Below, piece after piece: positions 29,195-38,300 of a DNA stretch of 64,000 nt. The notes under the pieces are model-generated. The model was not told where the DNA came from. It saw nothing but the letters and a program-made list of their open reading frames with translations, and ran no database searches. Each line of letters starts with the position of its first letter. Position 1 is the stretch's first letter. Made by a program: the position numbers and the translations under genes. The stretch spans positions 1 through 64,000 of the forward strand of contig CAISOB010000024.1 of assembly GCA_903886975.1 (NCBI GenBank), written 5' to 3'. This DNA comes from an uncultured beta proteobacterium (GTDB lineage: Bacteria > Pseudomonadota > Gammaproteobacteria > Burkholderiales > Rhodocyclaceae).

Positions 29195-29440
29195 GCGCTT
29201 TCAAAAGCGGCGGTGCGCGTATTGAACTCGCGTACCCCGACCAGTTCATCGTGTCGTCGGCAGGCAATTCACCGGACGGGCCTGAGCGCTCACGCCTTGG
29301 GTGGCGATCAATGACCGACCGGAAGCCTGCACGCGGAAAAGATCGCTTCGGCCGAATATCGCATTTCGCCTACGGCGGGAATCACATCGCTACGCTAGCT
29401 CATCGCCTACTTTCAAATTTCACTGATATCGAGAATCACC

Positions 29441-29977
29441 ATGAAGAAAGACAAGAAGACTATTCATGCGGGCATTGATACCGCCGCAATCCGGGCTGCC
29501 GCGAAGAATTTCGCCGACGGCGCTGTAACCGCGGGCTACGAGGCTGATCGCAAGAAGATTGTAGCGATGCTTAACAACGCGCTGGCCACCGAATTGGTCC
29601 GCATATTGCGATACAAACGCCATTACTACACGGCAACCGGCTTGAAGAATGGACCGATCAAGGCCGGATTCCTGCAGCATGCGAACGAGGAGCAAGGCCA
29701 TGCCGACCTGTTGGCCGCGCGCATCGTGCAATTGAATGGCCAGCCCGATTTCGATCCCGCCACGCTGATCGAACGCAGCCATGCGGAGTACGACGATTCG
29801 GACGATATCCAGGCCATGATCAAGACCAACCTCGTCGCCGAACGCGTGGCAATTGAATCCTATCGCCAAAAGATCGCAGTGATCGGCCACACCGACCCGA
29901 CGACTCGCCTGATGCTGGTCGGCATAATGGCGATGGAAGAAGAGCACGCCGACGATATGCGCGACTTGCTGGTCTAG
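29441..29977 (+). CDS. Ferritin-like di-iron protein (bacterioferritin/Dps-like)
   Basis: A 178-residue four-helix-bundle protein. Candidate di-iron ligands: Glu51 (ALATELVRILRYKRHYY), Glu84 and His87 (ANEEQGHADL), Glu134 (AERVAIESYR) and the C-terminal EEEHADD. This E, ExxH, E, ExxH arrangement is that of bacterioferritins, so iron oxidation and storage or oxidative protection is likely. No Met clearly positioned for inter-subunit heme is evident from sequence. It is monocistronic, after a 246-base gap, with no ferredoxin partner adjacent. Confidence 0.85.
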   Translation: MKKDKKTIHAGIDTAAIRAAAKNFADGAVTAGYEADRKKIVAMLNNALATELVRILRYKRHYYTATGLKNGPIKAGFLQHANEEQGHADLLAARIVQLNGQPDFDPATLIERSHAEYDDSDDIQAMIKTNLVAERVAIESYRQKIAVIGHTDPTTRLMLVGIMAMEEEHADDMRDLLV

Positions 29978-30632
29978 AGTTGTTGTCGCTTTTCAATGGA
30001 GACGCAAAATGCGTCCCCTGCGGTTGCGTGCGGCGGCATCATCGAACGACTGGTCGTAAAAGACGAATCATGCTCGATCACATCTTTCTTTCCGTGGGCG
30101 ACCTTGACGACGGCTTTCAATATCCGTCAACGCGTACTGCTGAATCATTACTCCATGATGACAAATGGAGGCTGACCGCCAGATTGGCCGCACATTGCGG
30201 CCGTGCGGCAGCACCCCATCGCCGTCCTTGATCGGCCGAGGCCAGGACCGGTAGAACTCGAGTAGCAAGAACTCGCAGGCTTTCAGGCCAACTGGTCCGA
30301 CCGATGCCATCCTATCCGCTAATTCATTAAACCTCGACTCAGCCGGTTCATTCCACGCGCTGACTGTCGATAGCGCGGATTACTAAGCCAAGTGAATGAA
30401 ACCAGAAATCTTCCAAAGCCAATTGTACTGATGCTGGGAAGAGGGTAATATTTTGAAAAACCATGCCAAAGGTATGGATAAAATGAACAGGGATCGACAG
30501 GAGTTGGGGCACTAACCGGGCACTTATGTAAGCAGACGGTTTTGACCGTATCAGCGGCCATATTTTCCGCTTTGAACGGCCCGCAATGTGAAGCTCGCTG
30601 CATAACAAGAATTATTTGGCGGACGCTTTTCC
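29978..30632. other. 655-base stretch without an intact gene, less GC-rich than its surroundings
   Basis: This region carries a short VOC-family remnant (30070-30126) and then sequence visibly richer in A/T (about 30300-30640) than the flanks. Open frames on the minus strand here show no family resemblance. It separates the ferritin-like gene from the two-partner secretion locus and may mark the junction at which that locus was gained. Confidence 0.5.
30070..30126 (+). pseudogene. N-terminal scrap of a glyoxalase/VOC-family gene
   Basis: The frame from ATG 30070 reads MLDHIFLSVGDLDDGF, matching the usual opening of small VOC proteins (MLDHIFLSVxDLDRxxxFY). The match then stops abruptly and no further VOC sequence is found in any frame, so this is a truncated remnant. 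The short length limits confidence. Confidence 0.4.
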
Positions 30633-32363
30633 ATGCAATCGAAGTTTCGGGCAACTCTTGGCCTTTGCTTGATGACGGGCATGTTTTTGCCCAATTTCAC
30701 ATCCGCACAAACCGCGGCCGACATCGCCGCCGCGCAGCGCCAGGCCGAGATCATCCAGCGCCAGGAACAGGAACGTCTGCGCTATGATCAGGAAGAGGCG
30801 CGTCGGCGCGCCGAGCGCGTCGAGGGCATCGACACCCGATCGCTGCAACCGAAAGTCGAGGTGCCATCAATCGGCGCACCCTGCCGCGAAATCAACAGCA
30901 TCACAATCAATGGCGCCCCCAATTTATCCGCATCGGTGCGCCAGCGCATCACCGATGAATTCAGCGGTCGCTGCCTCAATGTAGGAGATATCGAACGCAT
31001 CCTGGCCGAAATCACCAAGAACTATATTGATCGCGGCTTTATCACAACGCGCGCCTACCTGCCGCCGCAGGACTTGAGCGCCGGACACCTCGAGATACTG
31101 GTCATCGAAGGCGTGGTGGGAAAAATCCTGATTGACGACGGCGATGCGCATAGCATTTCGATCGGCAATGCGTTCCCCGGCATCGAGCATGACATCCTTG
31201 ATTTGCGGGCACTGGAACAAGGCATCGACCAGATCAACCGCCTCGCCTCCAACAACGCGCAACTGGACATTCAGCCTGGAGAGACACCGGGAACGAGCAC
31301 CGTGGTGGTGCACAACGAACCGCGATTTCCGTTTCACTTTAACGTCTCCACCGACAATCAGGGATCGGAATCGACGGGCCGGGATCAAACGGGCGCGACG
31401 ATCGGCGCGGACAATCTGCTGGGTTTCAACGAGTTCTATTCCATCACGCACCGGGAATCCACGCCGGGTTATCCCGGCAGCAAATACTCGGCCAGCGACA
31501 ATTCGAGTTTCAGCGTCCCATTTGGATATTGGACCTTGTCGCTGGGTAACAGCCGCTCGCGATACGTCAGCACGATTACTGTGCCCAGCGGTCTTGAACT
31601 CGTCTCGCGCGGCAACAGCACCAACAATGACGTGCGCCTCGATCGGACCGTGTACCGCGATCAATCCATCCGCGCCTTGCTGGCCGCCACAATCACCACC
31701 AAGCAAACAAAGAATTATCTCGCCGACCAATTCCTGACGGTCAGCAGCCGTAATCTGACGGTGCTTGATCTGGACAGCAATCTCAGCACCGGTTTCATGG
31801 GTGGCGCGCTCTCCCTTGATCTGGGCTACGCGCAGGGACTCGATGCGATGGGCGCGTTGCGTGACGCCGATCATCTGCCGGATTGGGCGCCACGTGCCCA
31901 ATTCAGCAAGTACAAGGCCGGCTTCAACTATTCGCTGCCGTTTCGCGTATTCGACAAGGATGCCGCCTTTACCAGCCAACTGACCGGCCAAAGAGCAAAC
32001 AATACGCTCTACAGTTCCGAGCAGATTTCAATCGGCGGCATCTATTCCGTGCGCGGATTCGTTAGCAACACGCTGACCGGCGACAATGGCTATTACTGGC
32101 GCAATGAACTCTCGGCGCGTCAGCCGCTCGTCATTGGCGGCGAAAACATCTCGACCCGTATCTACATCGGCTATGACACCGGCGAAGTGCGAAACCGCGC
32201 CCCGGGAATTCCAGAGGGCAGGCTGAGCGGGATGGCGGTCGGCATATCCGCCAATTTGCGAGGCCTGTCCTGGGATTTTTTCAATACCCGGCCGCTGACT
32301 CTGCCGAACACCATGAGCAAGGAATACAGCCAAACCTGGTTTCGCCTCGCTTACGCATTCTAG
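30633..32363 (+). CDS. TpsB outer-membrane transporter of a two-partner secretion system (ShlB/FhaC family)
   Basis: A 576-residue Omp85-superfamily pore secreting the TpsA encoded next. Signal peptide to about residue 25 (NFTSA before QTAADI), then a periplasmic N-terminal helix rich in Gln/Glu/Arg (about 26-65), POTRA domains from about 75 to 225 (CREINSITINGAPNLSASVR; NYIDRGFITTRAYLPPQDLS; LEILVIEGVVGKI), and a beta-barrel from about 230 to the terminal Phe (FRLAYAF). The barrel lock motif VRGF is in IGGIYSVRGFV. The tpsA Shine-Dalgarno overlaps its TAG stop (TAGGAGGAC), so the genes are coupled. Confidence 0.94.
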   Translation: MQSKFRATLGLCLMTGMFLPNFTSAQTAADIAAAQRQAEIIQRQEQERLRYDQEEARRRAERVEGIDTRSLQPKVEVPSIGAPCREINSITINGAPNLSASVRQRITDEFSGRCLNVGDIERILAEITKNYIDRGFITTRAYLPPQDLSAGHLEILVIEGVVGKILIDDGDAHSISIGNAFPGIEHDILDLRALEQGIDQINRLASNNAQLDIQPGETPGTSTVVVHNEPRFPFHFNVSTDNQGSESTGRDQTGATIGADNLLGFNEFYSITHRESTPGYPGSKYSASDNSSFSVPFGYWTLSLGNSRSRYVSTITVPSGLELVSRGNSTNNDVRLDRTVYRDQSIRALLAATITTKQTKNYLADQFLTVSSRNLTVLDLDSNLSTGFMGGALSLDLGYAQGLDAMGALRDADHLPDWAPRAQFSKYKAGFNYSLPFRVFDKDAAFTSQLTGQRANNTLYSSEQISIGGIYSVRGFVSNTLTGDNGYYWRNELSARQPLVIGGENISTRIYIGYDTGEVRNRAPGIPEGRLSGMAVGISANLRGLSWDFFNTRPLTLPNTMSKEYSQTWFRLAYAF

Positions 32364-32372
32364 GAGGACATC

Positions 32373-35300
32373 ATGAACCGCGTTTACCGCCTGGTCTGGA
32401 ATGAACGCCATGGTACGTGGGTTGCCGCTGCCGAGACGGCGCGCTCGCATAGCAAGAAGAGCGGGCACGCGGAGCGGGCAGTTTTCCTGACTGCGCTGAC
32501 CGCCGCTGGTTTCGGAATGACGTACGCGCTGGCCGATACGCCGGCGACCACAGTGGTGCCCACCGGCGGCAATACAAAAGCCTATATTTCGGCCAACGGC
32601 GTACCGGTGGTGAATATCCAGACGGCCAATTCCGCCGGCCTCTCGCTTAACCAATATACGCGCTACGACGTCCAGACCAATGGCCTGGTGCTGAACAACG
32701 GCAACAGCAGCCAGGTGGCGCGTCAATCTCAACTGGCCGGGCAGGTGGCGGCCAATCTCAATCTGGGGCAGGAAGCCCGCGTCATCCTCAACGAAGTGGT
32801 GTCCACCAATCGCAGTACGCTCGCCGGCTTTACCGAAGTGCTCGGCGGCAAGGCCGATGTCGTCGTCGCCAATCCCAACGGCATCACCTGCTACGGCTGC
32901 GGTTTCATCAACACCGATCATGCCACGCTGACCACGGGCACGCCGAATCTTGCGGGCGATGGCAGCCTGGCCGGCTTTACCGTCAATCGCGGCGACGTGC
33001 TGATCGGCGGCACCGGCGTCAACGCGACCACGCAGCAGATTTTCGACATCGTCGCCCGCTCGGTGAAAGTGGACGGCAATATCAACGTCGCCGCGGACGG
33101 CAGCGTCGGCATAACCACCGGCAACAATATCTGGAATTACGCCGGCCGCAACGTCACCGGCTCCGTCGCCGGCAGCGGCATAGCACCGGCTTACGCCATC
33201 GATTCCACCGCCCTTGGCGGCATGTATGCCGGGCGCATACGGCTGATCGCCACTGAAGCCGGCGTCGGCGTGCGCATGGCCGGCGAAGTCGCGGCCAGCG
33301 CCGACGATTTCACGCTGACCAGCGCCGGCAAGATCGAAATGCTGGCCAGCATGAGTGCTGCGCGCGATGCGAGCCTTGCCACCACATCCGCGAGCGGCAG
33401 CCAGGATCTCTTTGTCAATGGCGCGGGCGCCAAATTGTCCGCCGGCCGCGATCTGGCTTTGACCGCGAGCGCGGGCCAAATCAATCTCGCCGAGGGTGAA
33501 CTCTACGCGGCCAACAACCTCACGCTCACCAGCGCCAACCTGATTGATGTTTCCGCCGCCGCCAAGACCCGTTTTGCCGGTGCCGCCAACACGCTCGTCA
33601 CAACCGGTTCGGCCAGCATCGACGGCGGCACGTGGGGAGCCGGCGGCGCGCTGTCCGGCAGCTTCGGCAGCCTGGCGATCGGCGCCGGCGGCGCGACGAT
33701 TTATGCCGGCAGCACGCTCGGTTTGAGCACCGGCACCGACCTTGCGCTGGCTGCGGCCGCAGTCCATTCGACGGGCGACATGACCCTTGTTGCAAGCACC
33801 GGCGCACTCAGCACCAGCGCCGGCGCCGGGCAAGGCATCCAGACTACTGCGGGCAACCTGAGTCTGACGGCGGGAAACGGATTCGCCAATGCCGGCACGA
33901 TGACTGCCGATGCCGGCAGCCTCAACGCACGCGTCGCCGGCACGCTCGCCAACAGCGGCACGCTGCACGCCAAGACCGCGCTGGATATTGCCGACCAGGC
34001 CAACGGCAGCAGCGAAAACGTGAACAACAGCGGCATCGTGCTCAGCGACGGCAGCCTGACGGCCAAGGCCGCGGCCTTCAACAACCAGGCCAGCGGTTCG
34101 GTTCAGGGCACCAAGGGCAGCACGCTCGCGGCAACGAGCCTGCAGAACGCAGGCACTTTCATCGCCTCGAACGGCGCCGGCCAGTCAGGCAGTTTCACCC
34201 TCGCGTCACTGACCAACAGCGGCAGCCTGCAGTCGGCGGAGAATCTTATTCTCAACGTATCCGGCGCGCTGTCCAATTCCGGAAATCTGCTCGCCACCAA
34301 TAACCTCACAGTCGACGCCGGCGCATCCGCGCTGACCATCACCAACACCAATCCCGGCGTCATCCAGGCGGGGAATGCGCTGACCATCAGCGACGGCAAC
34401 GGGGCATTCAACACCCAATCGGGCAAGCTGCTGGGCAACAGCGTCGATGTCACCATTGCCAGCCTCAGCAACAGCGGCATCCTGCAATCGAACGCCGGCA
34501 TGATGCTGAACGTCGGCAACGCCCTCGGCAATTCCGGCACCCTGCTCGCCAAGGGAAGCCTGACCGGCTACTCGCTCAACCTGAGCAACTCGGGGACGCT
34601 GGAGGCCGATCAGGGCAGCACGATCACCACAGGAGCGCTCGTCAACACCGGCACGCTGATTTCGTCCGGCTCCGCCAGCCAGGCCGGCACGCTGAATGTT
34701 GCGAGCCTGAACAATACCGGCCTTGTCCAGTCGGCGCAGAACTTGAACATCAATGTCGCGGGCGCCACCTTGAGCAACGCCGCTACGATCCTCGCCGGCA
34801 AGAACCTGTCCGTCGCTTCGACCGGTGGCGGCCTGACCGTGACCAACCAGTCCGGCGGCTTCCTGCAGGCCGGCAGCGCCGCGGGCGATACGCTGTCGCT
34901 GGGCGGCGCCGCCGTGGTGTTGAACAACAACGCCGGCGGCAAGGTACTCGGCGATCATCTGGCGCTGACGCTGAGCAGCCTCAACAATGCGGGAATCCTG
35001 CAAGGGGGAACGGCCAACAGCAGCATCGCCGCCACGGACACGGTGATCAACTCCGGTACCCTGACGCTTGCCGACAACGCGGCCGGTAGCGGCACCGTTA
35101 CCGCGGACAGCATCAGCAACAGCGGCACCCTGCAGTCGCAAGGCGCCGCCACGCTCAATCTGGCGACGACCCTCGCCAACAGCGGCAGCCTGCTCACCGG
35201 CGGGGCATTGACCGTGCGCGGCACCGACAGCGCCTATAGCGTGACCGGCGCGGGCCGCATGCAGTCGGGCGGCCTGATGAGCGTAAGAGGCCAAGGCGGC

Positions 35301-38300
35301 GGAGCCGGAGTCGATATTACGATCAACGGCGGCGGCGTCATGTTCGGCAACACCATGGACATCAATGCGGGAACGCTGACCGTAGGCGCCAACGGCATGC
35401 TCACCAGTTCCGGCAACATGACCGTGGCGGCCAACACGCTCAGTTTTGGCGGCTCGGACTCGCGCATCGTCGCGGCAACTTCCGGCACCGGCAACGCCAC
35501 GGTCATGCTGGCCAACGCCTTCTCCAACATCGGCGCGGTGCATTCGGGCGACAACATGACCTTCAGCGCGCCGGCCATTACGAACACGTCCACCGGCGCC
35601 TTCTCGGCGCTCGACACACTGACGGTGAACGCGACGGCGGGTAATTTTTCCAATGCGGGAGCCCTTTACGCCGGCAGCCAATTGAATGCGTCTGCCACCG
35701 GCACATTCACCAACGCCTCGAATACCGGCACGATTGACTCCGGTGGAAGCATGAATCTGACCGCTGCCACCTTTATAAATAACAACGACATCGCCGCGAC
35801 AAACAACATCACAATTACTGCCGCCACGTTTAAAAACGAGACTCCGGATGGCGACACTCGCGCTTGGACCCAAGTCTGGAACACCGGCAACGTAAATACG
35901 AGCACCAACGATTGGTATTCGTTCCCGGACGACTATGAACTCAAGTACTGGAAAGTTGCATGGCGGAATGAACAGTATTACGCCGGAGGAACGCCAACCC
36001 ACAAACCGCAGATCGTCGGTGGCAACACCGTTACGATCAAGGGGTTTTCGACGGGGAGCAACATTGGTTCCCTCATATCCGGCAGCACGGTCAACTTGAC
36101 CGGTAATGGGAGCGCGACATTTACCAATGATGATCTCGCACTCAATTGGCAGGAATGGTTCTATACCTTCGAGCAATATACACATTGGGTAGCGCTTGGC
36201 CCACTGATGTACACGGATCACGCTATCCAGAACATCTCGGCGAACACTCTCAGCGGTGCAGGTCAAATTTCTTCGTTCGGTGCAGGAGTACGTGCCACGA
36301 CATTGAATGCGGGGGGCTTTGCGCTGACGAACCTCGGCTCGCCCTATGCGCCCGCGCCCGGAAGCAAGACGGCCAGCGGCACGACCCCGTCTTCGTTAAG
36401 TGGCGCCGCCGCCGCAGCGTCGTCCGGAACAGGCGCGACCGGTACCACGACAGCGAGCGGCGCACCCGCCGTCAGCTTCGGCGGGCTGGTCATTGCGCTG
36501 CCCACCAATCCGAACGGCTACTTCGTCATCAGCAAGACGCCGGGCTCGCATTATCTGGTGGAGACCAACCCGCTGTTCGCCGTGGGATCGACGACCGTCG
36601 GCTCCGATTACATGGAGCAAACCTACGGCTACAACCCGGATAGCATCATCAAGCACCTCGGCGATTCCAACTACGAAGCCTATCTTGTCAAGCAGCAACT
36701 CATCAGCCAGACGGGGAACAATCTTCTCAACGGCTATGGCAGCGAAGCCGATCAGATGAAGCGCCTGATGACCCAGGCGCATACCGAGGATGTTGGCGAG
36801 CACTTCACTTACGGCACGGCGCTGACCGCCGATCAGATCGCCAACCTGAAGGAAGACATCGTCTGGATGGTGAAAGTCACCGTTGCCGGACAGACGGTGC
36901 TGGCACCGGTGGTCTATCTTTCCGCCAGTACCCGCAACGCCGTCGAAACGGGCGCCGTGATCGCCGGCGACACCGTCAACATGAACCTCACCGCCGTCAC
37001 AAATACAGGCGGCACGATCAGCGGCAGCAAGTCGCTCAACATCACTTCGCAAGGCGATATCACCAATACCAGCGGCACGATCAAGGGCGGCGATGTCAGC
37101 CTTAAGTCGACCGAGGGCAACATCAAGAACGAGACTCTGGTTGTGGGTAGCGGTGACGACATAAACTACGTCACAACCATTGGCAAGACAGCCGGCATTG
37201 CGGCGACAGGCAATCTCGACCTCAACGCCAAGAAGGACATCACCGTCCTCGGCGCCGACGTGAAAGCGGGCGGCGACGCGTCACTTGCTGCCGGCGGCGC
37301 CATCACCTTCGACACCATCGTCAACAAGACGACCATCAGCACCGGAGCGGGTCTCGACAATTCCAAGGTCACTACCGAAAAGAACGTCAGCTCCACGCTC
37401 ACGGCGGGCAACAACCTCAACCTCAAGAGCGGCGGCGACACCACGCTGGCCGGCACCCAGGCCAGCGTCGGCGGCAATCTCGGCGTCGACACCGGCGGCG
37501 ACTTCAAGGTCATCTCCCGCCAGGAGAAGACCACCACGCACAGCGAAAACGAGACCTCGGGGCTCGGCGTCGGCGGCGGCGTCTGGGGAACGCAGAAGAC
37601 GACGGTCGACGATTTCGAAGGCAAGAACTTCAAGTCGTCGCTGACCGTCGGCGGCAATGCCGACATCAAGGCGGCCAAGGACATGACGCTGCAGGGGTCG
37701 GATCTCAAGATCGGCGGCAACGCCACGATCGATGCCAGTTCCGTGAAGATTCTCGACGGCCTCGATCAAAAGAGCACCAAGACCAAGGTCGAGACGCAGA
37801 CCTTCCTGAGCACCGCCTCGTCGAGCGACAGCGGTAGCAGCGCCGACGCCAAGTCGGGCAGCGGCCAGGCAGCGGCCAGCGCGAACGCCAGCGCCAGCGC
37901 CAATGCCAGCAACAGCTCGGAAGTCAATTTCTCCGAAACACGCACGACAAACACCGACTATTCGAAGCAGACCAGCGTCGGCTCCAACTTCGTCGTCGGC
38001 GGCAACCTCGGCATCAAGGCCAAGGAGTCGGTCACCGTTCAGGGCTCCAATGTCGAGAGCGGCGGCGACCTTTCGATCGACGCCAAGAACATCGCCGTGC
38101 TGGCCGGCCGCAACGAAGAGAAGACGACGACGACGACCAATGTCGTCAAGGTCGGCATCTACACCGACAGTTCGGCCGACGCCAAGGCCAGAGCCAGCGC
38201 CAGCGCGACCGGCGCGTCGGCCACCGCCAAGGCCGACGCCAGCGCCGAGGCCAACGCCAATTCCACCGTGACCATCGGTGTGCGCACGATCGACAGCACC

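Noticed and set aside
30319..30654. A 111-codon minus-strand frame in the gap before tpsB
   Set aside because: No recognisable domain, odd composition and overlap with the tpsB start; probably chance.
32028..36266. Very long minus-strand open frames (646 and 686 codons) opposite tpsB/tpsA
   Set aside because: They are antisense shadows of the GC-rich repetitive adhesin gene, with no family motifs; the plus-strand products have unmistakable TPS features.
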